In this document: positions 8,339 to 17,456 of the stretch, piece after piece
Layout of the letters: the number at the start of each line of letters is the position of its first letter
How positions within the stretch are numbered: position 1 is the stretch's first letter
From: Urmitella timonensis
GTDB taxonomy: Bacteria; Actinomycetota; Actinomycetes; Actinomycetales; Actinomycetaceae
Direction: 5' to 3'
DNA length: 64,000 bases
Assembly: GCA_900120415.1 (NCBI GenBank)
Contig: FQLW01000006.1
Span: 744,001 to 808,000 of the forward strand
Made by a program: the position numbers and the translations under genes
Notes under the pieces: model-generated
Databases searched by the model: none
Seen by the model: the letters and a program-made list of their open reading frames with translations, nothing else
What the model was told of the DNA's origin: nothing

Positions 8339-10354
8339 ATGCGAATCGCCTTTGCCGGTAACCCCAATAGCGGTAAAACCACTATGTTTAACGCTTTAAC
8401 CGGCGAAAAAGGGAAAGTCGGAAACTGGAGCGGAGTTACCGTAGGGCAAACTGAGGCCAGCCTAAAGCCAGAGCTAAGTGGGCAACACGTTGCCACAGCG
8501 GTAGACCTGCCCGGAGCCTACTCTATGTCTCCTTTTACCCCCGAGGAAACCATCACCAGTAAATATGTCCGTGACGCTAATCCGGATGCGATTGTAAATA
8601 TCGTTGATGCCACCAATCTGCGCCGCTCCTTATTCTTTACCACCCAGCTACTTGAGCTAGGGGTTCCGGTAGTAATCGCCCTCAATAAAAGCGACATCAA
8701 CGAAAAAGAAAACACCCAGATAGATACGGTAAAACTGCAAAATAAACTGGGCTGTCCGGTCGTGCCCACCGTTTCCACCGCGAAAGATCACAACGGTTTA
8801 GCGCAGGTACTAAAGGAAGTATTTTCCCAACTCGGCAAGACCCAAAACCCGCCCTATCTCCAAGCAGATATCGACCTTACCGATAAACAAGCCGTAGAAA
8901 ATGCCGACCGCGAGCGCTACCATTTCGTAGACCAAGTGGTAGACCAGGTGGAAACCCGGGCAGTTAAAGTTGCCTCCCATACTCGCCAAGACACCCTGGA
9001 CGCAATACTAACCAACAAATTTGCCGGTATTGCTATTTTTGCTGGGATAATGTGGGCAGTTTTCGCCATTTCTCAAACCTATCTGGGGCCGCTCTTAGCC
9101 GATTGGCTAGTAGGTTGGATTGAAAGTTTCCAAGACTGGGTTAGCGAACAAATGGCAGATAGCCCCGCGCTACTGACCACGATTGTTGCTGACGGTCTTA
9201 TCGGTGGCGTAGGTGCAGTTATCGGATTCTTACCACTGGTTATGGTGATGTACTTCCTGCTGGCGCTGCTGGAAGAATCTGGTTATATGGCCAGGGTAAG
9301 CGCCGTCCTCGACCCAATTTTCAAACGGGTAGGCCTGTCCGGTAAATCAGTAATTCCCATCATCATCAGCACCGGATGTGCCATTCCGGGCATCATGAGT
9401 TGCCGTACTATCCGCGACGAGCGCGAACGGCGAGCAACCGCCATGCTGACTTCCTTTGTTCCTTGCGGGGCAAAAATCCCGGTAATTGCGCTATTTGGTG
9501 GTGCATTCTTTGCCGGATCCGCCTGGGTGAGCTGGGTTAGCTACTTTGTAGGTCTTACCCTAATCTTCTTGGGAGCCTTGCTGGTAAAAATGGTTACTGG
9601 TTACAAGTTCCGCAAATCCTTCTTCATTATGGAACTGCCCCGCTACAAAGTCCCTAACCCGTGGCACGCAACCATATCAATGCTAGAACGCGCCAAAGCC
9701 TACATCATTAAAGCTGCCACCATTATTTTGCTTTGCAACCTGGTAGTACAGCTAATGCAAACCTTTACCTGGAGCTTCCAGGTAGTTGAAGAGGGCGCCG
9801 AAAACACCTCCATATTGGCTTCTATAGCCACTCCCTTCTCGATTCTGCTTATCCCGCTCGGGTTTGGCACCTGGCAGCTAGCTGCCGCCGCTGTTACCGG
9901 GTTTATCGCCAAAGAAAACGTAGTAGGTACTTTGGCGGTGGTCTACGGTCTTACCCGGTTCATCGACACTGAAGAACTAGCGATTACTGGAGGTGCAAAC
10001 ACTATTGCCACCACTATGGGGCTTACCTCAGTAAGCGCCCTCGCCTACCTGTTCTTTAACCTGTATACTCCTCCCTGTTTTGCGGCTATCGGAGCTATGA
10101 ACTCGGAAATGCAAGATCGCCGTTGGCTCTGGAGCGCTATCGGTCTCCAATTTTGTACCGGTTTCACTGTTGCTTACCTGGTGAACCAGGTGGGAACCCT
10201 GGTACTCTACGGACATTTAGCCGCAGGTTTCCTACCGGGACTAATTGCGGTCGCCCTAATGGCTATGGTCATTACGGTGATTGCCCGCCGAGTACGCGCT
10301 AGCTTTGCTGCCGAATACCAGCTGCACCAGCAAGCCAAACTAAGCGCCAACTAA
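8339..10354 (+). CDS. feoB: Ferrous iron transport GTPase/permease FeoB
   Basis: A 671-residue protein with an N-terminal G domain: G1 GNPNSGKT (residues 7-14), G3 DLPG (56-59) and G4 NKSD (116-119). A membrane domain follows with two gate regions, including LLEESGYMARVS and STGCAIPGIMSCRTIRDERERRATAM. It imports Fe(II) across the cytoplasmic membrane. It is shorter than the roughly 770 residues of enterobacterial FeoB but within the family range. The start ATG is 8 nt after GAGAGG. It heads the operon with the Cys-rich protein and FeoA, and a DtxR-like box lies in its promoter region. Confidence 0.96.
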   Translation: MRIAFAGNPNSGKTTMFNALTGEKGKVGNWSGVTVGQTEASLKPELSGQHVATAVDLPGAYSMSPFTPEETITSKYVRDANPDAIVNIVDATNLRRSLFFTTQLLELGVPVVIALNKSDINEKENTQIDTVKLQNKLGCPVVPTVSTAKDHNGLAQVLKEVFSQLGKTQNPPYLQADIDLTDKQAVENADRERYHFVDQVVDQVETRAVKVASHTRQDTLDAILTNKFAGIAIFAGIMWAVFAISQTYLGPLLADWLVGWIESFQDWVSEQMADSPALLTTIVADGLIGGVGAVIGFLPLVMVMYFLLALLEESGYMARVSAVLDPIFKRVGLSGKSVIPIIISTGCAIPGIMSCRTIRDERERRATAMLTSFVPCGAKIPVIALFGGAFFAGSAWVSWVSYFVGLTLIFLGALLVKMVTGYKFRKSFFIMELPRYKVPNPWHATISMLERAKAYIIKAATIILLCNLVVQLMQTFTWSFQVVEEGAENTSILASIATPFSILLIPLGFGTWQLAAAAVTGFIAKENVVGTLAVVYGLTRFIDTEELAITGGANTIATTMGLTSVSALAYLFFNLYTPPCFAAIGAMNSEMQDRRWLWSAIGLQFCTGFTVAYLVNQVGTLVLYGHLAAGFLPGLIAVALMAMVITVIARRVRASFAAEYQLHQQAKLSAN

Positions 10355-10370
10355 AGAAAGAGATAATGCT

Positions 10371-10592
10371 TTGAGTACAGTAATTGCTAGCCTGGCTTTA
10401 GTCGTAATTGTTGGTCTAGCTATCGGTTACATTGTGAAAGAAAAACGCAAAGGTACTAAATGTATTGGGTGTCCAATTTCTTCCGACTGCACCTTAAACC
10501 CCAATGTTGCAGCCCAGTCGGAAAACCGTCATAATCTACAGATAACAGAGATTGCCAATCAGCCAGGTGAAGCGAAATGTCACTGTCATTAG
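10371..10592 (+). CDS. FeoB-associated Cys-rich membrane protein
   Basis: A 73-residue protein starting at TTG, with AAAGAGA about 8 nt upstream. One membrane helix (about residues 4-22) is followed by a basic stretch and Cys clusters CIGCPISSDC and a C-terminal CHCH. This matches the FeoB-associated Cys-rich membrane protein family, suspected to help FeoB, perhaps by handling iron or sensing redox state. It lies 16 nt after feoB and overlaps or abuts the FeoA gene, so the three are one unit. Confidence 0.8.
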   Translation: MSTVIASLALVVIVGLAIGYIVKEKRKGTKCIGCPISSDCTLNPNVAAQSENRHNLQITEIANQPGEAKCHCH

Positions 10593-10630
10593 CGTGCCAG
10601 ACAAAGCAAGCCTGCCGGACTAAGGAACGA

Positions 10631-10843
10631 ATGAATCTTCTGGAAGCTATCGAAGGTCGAACCTATATCGTCAAGGATATAGCTACTGATGACCCGGAAA
10701 TGGATAGTTTCCTGTTTCGTCTCGGCTGCTACAGCGGACAAGAAATCACTGTTATCTCTCGTAAGCGCAAAATGTGCATCGTGGTGATCAAAGACATCCG
10801 TTACAGCATCGACAATCAAATTGCCGAAGCCATTATGATTTAG
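10631..10843 (+). CDS. feoA: FeoA-domain protein
   Basis: A 70-residue SH3-like FeoA protein (MNLLEAIEGRTYIVKDI, FLFRLGCYSGQEITVISRKRK, YSIDNQIAEAIMI). It is cytoplasmic and thought to bind FeoB and assist Fe(II) uptake. The ATG at 10631 is preferred because AAGGA lies 4 nt upstream and the protein then begins like the family. An in-frame ATG at 10577 would add 18 unrelated residues (SLSLACQTKQ...) overlapping the previous gene. The order feoB - Cys-rich gene - feoA is the reverse of the common feoA-feoB order. An intrinsic terminator follows the stop codon. Confidence 0.88.
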   Translation: MNLLEAIEGRTYIVKDIATDDPEMDSFLFRLGCYSGQEITVISRKRKMCIVVIKDIRYSIDNQIAEAIMI

Positions 10844-10865
10844 GGCGCCGACTGAGTGCCTTTTT
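10844..10865 (+). terminator. Terminator of the feo operon
   Basis: GGCGC/GTGCC stem (10844-10848 with 10856-10860, one G-T pair), 7-nt loop, then TTTTT. It begins directly after the feoA stop codon. Confidence 0.65.
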
Positions 10866-10890
10866 AGTAGTTATTCTCCGCGCTGCGCCC

Positions 10891-10983
10891 AGGGGCTGGC
10901 TCGGTAAAAGCACTCCGGGGACCCCGTGAGCCTCGCAAGGCTCGGCTCAAGCCCCTCTCGTATCTTTTACCGGCCGCGCCCCT
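10891..10983. ncRNA. Candidate stand-alone multi-hairpin RNA or palindromic element
   Basis: A long closing stem is formed by AGGGGC (10891-10896) with GCCCCT (10978-10983) and, inside a 5x5 internal loop, CGGTAAAAG (10902-10910) with CTTTTACCG (10964-10972). It encloses hairpins at 10916-10926 (CGGG/CCCG), 10928-10943 (GAGCCT/AGGCTC, loop CGCA) and a weak one at 10944-10953. It lies between the feo terminator and the rplA terminator, in a 267-bp convergent gap with no gene. The strand of any transcript is unclear. It is much GC-richer than other spacers. Confidence 0.45.
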
Positions 10984-11022
10984 CATGTGAGCAAATATTT
11001 GGAATTAACGCGAGAAACTAAA

Positions 11023-11064
11023 AAGGGGTCCCGCCGGTGGATTTTTCCACCGGTGGGACCCCTT
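11023..11064 (-). terminator. Terminator of the rplK-rplA operon
   Basis: An 18-bp stem with one mismatch (11023-11040 with 11047-11064; AAGGGGTCCC...) and loop ATTTTT. On the minus strand it is followed by TTTAGTTTC, giving a T-rich tail, and it is probably usable from both sides. Confidence 0.8.
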
Positions 11065-11110
11065 GATTTTCAGCTATTACGCCTTTGCCCTAAGGCGGGC
11101 ACGGCAATCC

Positions 11111-11827
11111 TTAGCGAGGATCGTCAGTCGCTAAATCTTTAGTCAACGAGCTATCCAAAGGAATAGACGGTCCCATCGAAGTAGAAATCGCAATCTTCTT
11201 GATGTACTGACCTTTTAGAGCTGATGGACGCAGACGCAGAACTTCATCCAGAACTGCCTGGTAGTTCTCAGCCAACTTCTCGGCATCGAACGAGCTCTTG
11301 CCCAACACCACGTGCAGGTTGGCATGTTTATCCACCCGGAAGTCGATACGACCACCCTTGATTTCGGTAACTGCCTTAGCTACGTCCATGGTTACAGTCC
11401 CGGTACGCGGGTTAGGCATAAGCCCACGCGGACCGAGGACGCGACCTAGACGCCCCACTTTACCCATCATGTCCGGGGTAGCTACTGCCACATCAAAGTC
11501 CAGGTATCCCCCCTGAACCTTTTCGATTAGTTCGTCGCCACCAGCTTCGTCAGCGCCAGCGTCCAATGCTTCTTTATCCTTGGGGCTATTGGCAAAAACC
11601 AGGACCCTAACGGTCTTACCAGTGCCATTAGGCAAAGAAACAGTGCCACGAATCATCTGATCGGCTTTACGCGGATCTACTGTGAGACGGAAAACCGCAT
11701 CTACAGTGGAATCAAACTTGGTGGAAGCAATATCTTTCGCCAAGCGGAAAGCCTCTAGTGGCTGGTAGAGACGATCCTTGTGTACTTTTTCAGCGGCCTG
11801 CTTAAAGGCCTTTGAGTGCTTTTTCAT
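11111..11827 (-). CDS. rplA: 50S ribosomal protein L1
   Basis: A 238-residue protein with L1 hallmarks: [50 protein letters not shown], and the signature [21 protein letters not shown]. It binds 23S rRNA at the L1 stalk and in many bacteria represses its own operon at the mRNA. It follows rplK on the minus strand with an 80-nt spacer, in the conserved secE-nusG-rplK-rplA order. The length agrees with actinobacterial L1 (about 235). Confidence 0.98.
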   Translation of the reverse strand: MKKHSKAFKQAAEKVHKDRLYQPLEAFRLAKDIASTKFDSTVDAVFRLTVDPRKADQMIRGTVSLPNGTGKTVRVLVFANSPKDKEALDAGADEAGGDELIEKVQGGYLDFDVAVATPDMMGKVGRLGRVLGPRGLMPNPRTGTVTMDVAKAVTEIKGGRIDFRVDKHANLHVVLGKSSFDAEKLAENYQAVLDEVLRLRPSALKGQYIKKIAISTSMGPSIPLDSSLTKDLATDDPR

Positions 11828-11907
11828 CTGCTTTACTCCTTGCAGTTGTGGTGAGGGCGCACGTTCCCCTCCACGGTCTATAAGTCTTATTTATTAGTGC
11901 CTTGAAG

Positions 11908-12342
11908 TTAGCCTTCGACAGTTACACCCATAGAACGAGCGGTTCCCGCGATAATCTTTGCAGCTGCATCGATATCGTTGGCGTTCAAATCGGCTTTCTT
12001 TTGTTCGGCAATCTCTTTAACCTGATCCATGGTCAGCTTGCCTACCTTATTGGTATGCGGAGTGCCCGATCCCTTTGCAATCCCAGCAGCTTTCTTAATC
12101 AGCTGAGCAGCCGGCGGGGATTTGAGAACAAAGTCAAAGGAACGATCCTCATAGACGCTGATCTCTACCGGAATAATATTTCCACGCTGATCCTGCGTAG
12201 CCGCATTGTAGGCTTTGCAGAATTCCATGATATTTACCTGGTGCTGCGATAGCGCCGGGCCAACTGGAGGCGCCGGGTTAGCAGCACCGGCCTCGATCTG
12301 TAACTTGATCAGGCCGACTACTTTTTTATTCTTTGCAGCCAT
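11908..12342 (-). CDS. rplK: 50S ribosomal protein L11
   Basis: A 144-residue protein of standard length, with the N-terminal [41 protein letters not shown] and the C-terminal [12 protein letters not shown] typical of L11. It binds the GTPase-associated region of 23S rRNA and is needed for stringent-factor activation. It lies about 165 nt downstream of nusG on the minus strand; that spacer may hold a promoter or autoregulatory leader but I see no clear hairpin. Confidence 0.98.
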   Translation of the reverse strand: MAAKNKKVVGLIKLQIEAGAANPAPPVGPALSQHQVNIMEFCKAYNAATQDQRGNIIPVEISVYEDRSFDFVLKSPPAAQLIKKAAGIAKGSGTPHTNKVGKLTMDQVKEIAEQKKADLNANDIDAAAKIIAGTARSMGVTVEG

Positions 12343-12507
12343 TTAGGGTCCTTCTCAAAATAATAATTTGTTGTTTTACTTTTCCCGACGGTTGCCGGAA
12401 ATCTTTACTGCTGTCATGTCCTGTCTAAAACAGAACAGCCAGCACAATCGTCCATTCTAAGGGCGTGCACACAGATTGAACCAATTAATACTGGTCACTG
12501 TGAGCAA

Positions 12508-13380
12508 TTAAATCTTTGCGACCTGGTTAAAGCCGAGCTCTACCGGAGTTTCCCGATCGAAAATAACCACCAATACCTTGAGCTTCTGCTGGTCAGGCAT
12601 AATTTCCGAAATGGTAGCGGGCATAGTAGCAAACGGACCATCGGTAACGGTAACGTTCTCTCCAACCTCGAAATCAACCTCAATAACCGGTTGTTCTTTA
12701 GCCTTGGTCTTGCTGGCACGTTCGTCCTGAAGCTCCGCAGCTTTAATGGAAGCGGGGGTCGGAGCCAACATCGAAACTACCTCGTCCTCGGTTAGTGGCA
12801 CAGGATGCTGGGAATCCCCTACAAATCCGGTGACCGCCGGGGTGTCTTTAACAACCCGCCAAGCATCAGGGGCGTCCTCTACCGCTTCCATACGCACCAG
12901 AGCGTAGCCAGGAATCCGAACCCGGTCTATCACTTTACGTTCAGTAGATTTAACCTGAACCACTTTTTCCATGGGGACTTCAATTTGATAAATGTAATCC
13001 TCCATATTGAAAGTGACGATCCGTTGCTCAAGGTTGGCTTTTACTCGCCGTTCGTAACCGGAATAGGTGTGCAGTACATACCAATATCCGGGCAGGAACT
13101 CTAGTTCTTCGCGTAGTTTGTCCTGCTCTTGGCGACTAAGTTCCTCAGCGGTAGCCGAGGGCACGAGCGGTTGATCTTGAGCGGTATCAGTAATTTCCAG
13201 CTCGGCGGGTACTAACTGTTCTGGGGTCGTATCTGCATCCGGTGCTGCCACTGCAACCTCATCGGGAGTGGTCTGCGCTGCCTGTGCAATGATTTCTGGC
13301 TGCGCATCAGCGCTATTGGAGGATTCTACCTCCGAGGAGAATACAAGATCGTTACTCACGCTATTTTCTTCCTGCTCCAT
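12508..13380 (-). CDS. nusG: Transcription termination/antitermination factor NusG with acidic N-terminal extension
   Basis: The protein has 290 residues from ATG 13380, chosen because AGAAGG lies about 6 nt upstream; an in-frame TTG at 13395 would add five residues without a good site. The first roughly 95 residues are rich in Glu, Asp, Ala, Thr and Pro and look disordered, an extension typical of actinobacterial NusG. The NGN domain follows ([22 protein letters not shown], then PGYALVRM), and then the KOW domain ([26 protein letters not shown]). It binds RNA polymerase and couples it to Rho or the ribosome. It lies directly after secE. Confidence 0.96.
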   Translation of the reverse strand: MEQEENSVSNDLVFSSEVESSNSADAQPEIIAQAAQTTPDEVAVAAPDADTTPEQLVPAELEITDTAQDQPLVPSATAEELSRQEQDKLREELEFLPGYWYVLHTYSGYERRVKANLEQRIVTFNMEDYIYQIEVPMEKVVQVKSTERKVIDRVRIPGYALVRMEAVEDAPDAWRVVKDTPAVTGFVGDSQHPVPLTEDEVVSMLAPTPASIKAAELQDERASKTKAKEQPVIEVDFEVGENVTVTDGPFATMPATISEIMPDQQKLKVLVVIFDRETPVELGFNQVAKI

Positions 13381-13409
13381 ATTGCCTTCTTGCAAATCCT
13401 GTTCCTAAA

Positions 13410-13658
13410 CTAACCGCCAAATACCAGGTTCACCAGCCAGGCGGTGATTACGTCAATAACCCCAGAAAAAGCCATCATTGCCAACACAAACACGATTACG
13501 ACCACAAAGAACGTGGTTAGCTCATCGCGGGTTGGCCAAACAACTTTCTTTAATTCCGCAATAACCTGTCGCACAAACTGTAGGATGCGGCTGAAAATAT
13601 CGCTCTTTGCCTTTTTGGCATCTGCCTCTACAGAGGCTGAGCCCTGGTTAGGTGCCAA
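13410..13658 (-). CDS. secE: Preprotein translocase subunit SecE
   Basis: An 82-residue protein with a single C-terminal membrane helix (about residues 50-75) preceded by the SecE signature VRQVIAELKKVVWPTRDEL. It stabilises SecY in the Sec translocon. It starts at TTG with GAGGAAA 7 nt upstream on the minus strand. It is located between tRNA-Trp and nusG, the classic bacterial arrangement. Confidence 0.95.
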   Translation of the reverse strand: MAPNQGSASVEADAKKAKSDIFSRILQFVRQVIAELKKVVWPTRDELTTFFVVVIVFVLAMMAFSGVIDVITAWLVNLVFGG

Positions 13659-13744
13659 GATCGTTTCCTCACTTGCTGTCTTGGGACTCCCGTCGAAGCC
13701 CCTATCTCGTCCTGTACCGGGCCCGGCACAGGTTTCAAATTTGC

Positions 13745-13816
13745 AGGGCAGGCGGGACTCGAACCCACAACCTACGGTTTTGGAGACCGTTGCGCTACCA
13801 ATTGCGCCACTGCCCT
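13745..13816 (-). tRNA. tRNA-Trp (anticodon CCA)
   Basis: Read on the minus strand, the acceptor stem AGGGCAG pairs with CTGCCCT. The D-arm contains AATTGGTAGC, the anticodon arm is ACGGTCTCCAAAACCGT with CCA, and the T-arm is GGGTTCGAGTCCC. CCA is not encoded. It lies just upstream of secE, as in many bacteria. Confidence 0.97.
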
Positions 13817-14050
13817 TCCAGCCTAACGGCTGACCGATTAAGGTGCTAGATAAGTTTATGAGGTTTTCCTAGTAACGTCCAACCTAGGACGGTATAGTGG
13901 GGAAAAACGCATCTTTAGCTTGCTTGCCCCCAGAGAAAACTGGAGATAAAAACCCGCGCCACGTCCTCATTATTTAGACAGTTGGCAATAGCTAGATGAA
14001 AATTTGATCCGGAGGGGAAAGGAAACCCACAGGCGTGGCAAAATGAGAGT
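13817..14050. other. Intergenic region between tRNA-Trp and the aminotransferase
   Basis: About 230 bp separate these divergent units. It must contain the promoter for tRNA-Trp/secE on the minus strand and one for the aminotransferase on the plus strand. A TATAGT hexamer near 13893 is a possible -10, but no convincing -35 partner was found. No gene or repeat was seen. Confidence 0.4.
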
Positions 14051-15268
14051 ATGAACAAACCACAAGAATGCAGAGTTTCTAACCGTCTAGCGCAAATTTC
14101 ACCTTCCGCAACCCTGGCAGTAGATGCCGCTGCGAAAGAACTTAAAGCTCAAGGGCGTCCCGTTATCGGCTTTGGCGCCGGAGAACCCGATTTTCCCACC
14201 CCTGACTATATTGTGAAAGCCGCACAGGAAGCCTGCAGTGACCCCGCCATGCATCACTACAGCCCCGGTAAAGGACTACCCCAACTGCGGGCGGCGATTG
14301 CGGAAAAGACACTACGCGATTCGGGATACAGCGTAGATCCCGACAGCGAAATTATTGTCACCAATGGCGGCAAACAAGCTGTTTACGAGGCTTTTTCTTC
14401 GATTATCGACCTCGGAGATGAAGTAATTGTCCCCACTCCCTATTGGACTACCTATCCGGAAGTTATAAAAATGGCGGGCGGGCGCATGATAAATGTGGTC
14501 GCGACCGCAGAACAGGGATATAAGGTGAGCGTCGAGCAATTGGAGGCCGCGCGCACCCCTGCTACCAAGGCTCTGCTGGTGGTTAGCCCTTCCAACCCGA
14601 CTGGCGCGGTCTATACCCCTGCCGAACTAACCGAAATCGGTCAATGGGCCTTAGAGCACGGGATTTGGGTAATCACCGATGAGATTTATGAACACCTCCT
14701 CTATGACGATGCCCCCAGTGCCCATATCGTAAAGCTGGTTCCCGAACTGGCAGCGCAAACTCTAGTGCTTAACGGGGTTGCCAAGACCTACGCAATGACC
14801 GGTTGGCGTGTGGGCTGGATGATTGGTCCAAAGGATGTGATTAAAGCCTGCGCCGCGTTCCAGTCTCACACCACCGGGAACGTGTCGAATGTGGCGCAAC
14901 GTGCAGCCTTGGCGGCGGTATCTGGACCTTTGGATCAGGTAAAGAAAATGCGGGAAGCCTTTGACCGGCGACGTAAAAAAATGGTTTCTATGCTCAACGA
15001 GGTTTCAGACCTGGTAGTTCCGACTCCTAAGGGAGCTTTCTACTGCTACCCCTCTGTAAAGAACATTTTGGGGCGCAGCTTAGCAGGAGAAACTCCCCAA
15101 ACTTCCGCACAATTAGCGGATTTAATTCTGCGAAAAGTGGAAGTGGCAGTAGTTCCCGGCGAGGCATTTGGTCCTTCAGGATTCTTCCGGCTCTCCTATG
15201 CCCTCAGCGACCAGGATTTAGAGGAAGGCGTAGGGCGCATTGTCGATTTTCTTAATCAAGTTAAGTAG
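14051..15268 (+). CDS. Pyridoxal-phosphate aminotransferase, aspartate aminotransferase type (class I)
   Basis: A 405-residue fold-type I aminotransferase. Visible motifs are [55 protein letters not shown], the PLP-lysine region [16 protein letters not shown] and the C-terminal [10 protein letters not shown] with the substrate-carboxylate Arg. It probably interconverts aspartate/oxaloacetate and glutamate/2-oxoglutarate; related subgroups handle prephenate or alanine, which cannot be excluded. It is a single-gene unit. The ATG lies behind GAGAGT. Confidence 0.88.
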   Translation: MNKPQECRVSNRLAQISPSATLAVDAAAKELKAQGRPVIGFGAGEPDFPTPDYIVKAAQEACSDPAMHHYSPGKGLPQLRAAIAEKTLRDSGYSVDPDSEIIVTNGGKQAVYEAFSSIIDLGDEVIVPTPYWTTYPEVIKMAGGRMINVVATAEQGYKVSVEQLEAARTPATKALLVVSPSNPTGAVYTPAELTEIGQWALEHGIWVITDEIYEHLLYDDAPSAHIVKLVPELAAQTLVLNGVAKTYAMTGWRVGWMIGPKDVIKACAAFQSHTTGNVSNVAQRAALAAVSGPLDQVKKMREAFDRRRKKMVSMLNEVSDLVVPTPKGAFYCYPSVKNILGRSLAGETPQTSAQLADLILRKVEVAVVPGEAFGPSGFFRLSYALSDQDLEEGVGRIVDFLNQVK

Positions 15269-15363
15269 GTTGCCCTTTGTACCCAATCCATCATCTATAA
15301 TAATTAAAGGAGAGGACGCGAGTATCTCTTAGAACAGTTGGAAACCCGAAGGAGGGGCTAGGC

Positions 15364-15564
15364 GTGCGCAAGTTTGCATCGGTTGCGATAACCATCGTTG
15401 CCGTATCCCTAGCTGCTTTCATCGGGATACGCGCGATGCAACTAAACGGGGTCTACGAGTTAGGACCGGCGATTAGCTTCGAACCTCAAGCCCCGGTTCA
15501 AGTTCAGCAATCCGCTCCCAGCGAACCTGTCTCCCCCATACCTGAAAAGGCAGGTCAGCCATGA
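15364..15564 (+). CDS. Small membrane-anchored protein coupled to the histidine kinase
   Basis: A 66-residue protein starting at GTG behind the strong site AAGGAGG. It has an N-terminal hydrophobic helix (about residues 5-24) and a Pro/Ser/Gln-rich outer tail (QAPVQVQQSAPSEPVSPIPEKAGQP). I recognise no family. Its stop overlaps the ATG of the histidine kinase by 4 nt, so the two are translationally coupled. It may be a small partner or sensor for that kinase; this is inference from position only. The 20-nt interval before it contains a GAGGACGC word. Confidence 0.6.
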   Translation: MRKFASVAITIVAVSLAAFIGIRAMQLNGVYELGPAISFEPQAPVQVQQSAPSEPVSPIPEKAGQP

Positions 15565-17453
15565 GCGAGCAACCAACTTCCCCTCGGCACAGCTATCCTG
15601 GCAGTCCCAAAGTCTCCCCGCTTTCACCTGCCACCCCAGCTGGGCAACCCTGGGGAAATATGCCGATTCAACCCGCGAGCCCGCCCGCCGCGCGTGCGCC
15701 ACTTCCAGCGACTCCTCCTCTAACCGACAATCCTCCCAGCTCAGTTAGCCTACTAGAGGAAATGACCATCCCTAGGGTTGAAACCAAACCGCTAACTACC
15801 CCAACCAAGGTTTCTTCCCAAAGCCCCTCCTCCCAAGTCCCTAATCCCCAAGAGGAAAGGGGAGCCTACCAAAGTCGCCCCCGGCGGGTAGTAGAAAAAA
15901 CTCTAGATCCTCATAACGGAGGACGAAAGTTTAGAATTCAAAGCCTGCGCAACCGGATGTTGGTACACTCGGTGCTAATCTCGGGATTCGCCCTGACGGT
16001 CGTGGGAATCATCATGCTATTTACCGGGGTGCTCCAAGTTTTCCATGCGGAACGAGTCCAAACCGAAGCGATTACCACCGATTTTCGTAATTTCGTTAAA
16101 GCTGAAATTGCTAAAAAGGGCAGCGGTCTTAGCTCCGCTAAAGAGGCTCTAGAAAAATTTGTACGCCTCGAAGACGCTCCCAATAAGGGCGCTCTCCTGG
16201 GATTTTCTGATGGGAAACTTAGCGTAAATAAAGCCTCTCAAGGTTCAACCATCCACCAGGATGCTCAACTTTTAACCAAGTTAGCCAGCTACTCGGATGA
16301 AAACAAGGCGCAAATGTTTATAGTGCGCACCGATACCAGCACCTATGTGAGTGGAATCGTACCTATAAGCGCTGCTGGAACCGATGATGCTATGTTGGCA
16401 ATCATCTCAGACTATTCGACAGATATTACCCCCACCTACACCCAGCTAATGCTGTTTGCCGGAATTTCTTTCCTAGTGTTGGCATTGGTAGGGCTGGTAA
16501 ATGTTCGCGCTTCCCAATCACTACTTGCCCCCATTTCCAGATTGCGAGAGATGATGGTCTCGATTACCAGCGAACAGGATTTATCTAAACGACTGCCAAT
16601 ACAAGGAAACGATGACCTAGCGGATGTTTCCCGGCAAATGAACTTGATGATTTCTCGCCTCCAAACCAGTTTTGATGAGCAACGCGACCTGCTAAACGAT
16701 GTGGGGCATGAGCTACGCACCCCAATTACGGTGGTTCGCGGACATCTAGAGCTACTAAACCCTGGAGACCCTCAGGATACGGCTCGCACTCGCGAACTGG
16801 CGCTAGAAGAGCTTTCGCGGATGCATAGGCTGACTGAAGACCTAATTACGGTAGCCAAGAGTGACCGCCCCGATTTCATTCGCCCCTCACGGGTAGATAT
16901 TGGGGACTTGCTAATGGATGCTTTTGAAAATTCCACCCAATTAGGGGACTTCAATTGGCGTATCGACAATCTGACTTTGGTCTCTACCACCGCCGATCAG
17001 CAACGTTTGCAACAAGCACTCCTCGCCCTCGCCCAAAATGCTTCCAAGTTTGCCCCTCCGGGAACCCTGATTGCTTTAGGGGCGGCAATCGATACTCTGC
17101 AACCTTTATTAGACCAGGAAGGAAAGGTTGTAGAGGTCGAAACGGTAACCGCCCCCGATTTACAAATGGTTCCCCAAGTTCCCCCAGTCGATGGTTCGCA
17201 TCGGCTTAACCTGTGGGTACGCGATCAGGGAATCGGGATTCACCCCAAAGATCAGCAGCAAATATTTGCTCGTTTCATGAGAGTTGATCATTCCTACGCC
17301 GGTTCTGGACTGGGACTGTCAATCGTTAATGCCATTGCCCAGGCGCACGGCGGAATCTTGCAACTCAAATCTGCACCCGCTGTGGGGTCAGTGTTTAACC
17401 TCAGTCTGCCCATATCAAATGATGATTGCAAAGATGAAATACAAGGAGAATAA
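15561..17453 (+). CDS. Membrane sensor histidine kinase with Pro-rich cytoplasmic N-terminus
   Basis: A 630-residue protein. Residues 1 to about 130 are Pro/Ser/Thr-rich and look disordered. A membrane helix at about 135-158, an extracytoplasmic sensor loop, a second helix at about 296-315, a HAMP linker and the DHp domain with the H-box VGHELRTPITV (His383) follow. The ATPase domain shows DQGIGIHPKD and GSGLGLSIV. It would autophosphorylate His383 and pass the phosphate to the OmpR-type regulator 3 nt downstream. The long pre-membrane extension is unusual for the class. An insertion in the ATPase region (LQPLLDQEGKVVEVETVTAPDL) lies between the N and G1 boxes. The signal is unknown. Confidence 0.9.
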   Translation: MSEQPTSPRHSYPGSPKVSPLSPATPAGQPWGNMPIQPASPPAARAPLPATPPLTDNPPSSVSLLEEMTIPRVETKPLTTPTKVSSQSPSSQVPNPQEERGAYQSRPRRVVEKTLDPHNGGRKFRIQSLRNRMLVHSVLISGFALTVVGIIMLFTGVLQVFHAERVQTEAITTDFRNFVKAEIAKKGSGLSSAKEALEKFVRLEDAPNKGALLGFSDGKLSVNKASQGSTIHQDAQLLTKLASYSDENKAQMFIVRTDTSTYVSGIVPISAAGTDDAMLAIISDYSTDITPTYTQLMLFAGISFLVLALVGLVNVRASQSLLAPISRLREMMVSITSEQDLSKRLPIQGNDDLADVSRQMNLMISRLQTSFDEQRDLLNDVGHELRTPITVVRGHLELLNPGDPQDTARTRELALEELSRMHRLTEDLITVAKSDRPDFIRPSRVDIGDLLMDAFENSTQLGDFNWRIDNLTLVSTTADQQRLQQALLALAQNASKFAPPGTLIALGAAIDTLQPLLDQEGKVVEVETVTAPDLQMVPQVPPVDGSHRLNLWVRDQGIGIHPKDQQQIFARFMRVDHSYAGSGLGLSIVNAIAQAHGGILQLKSAPAVGSVFNLSLPISNDDCKDEIQGE

Positions 17454-17456
17454 ATC

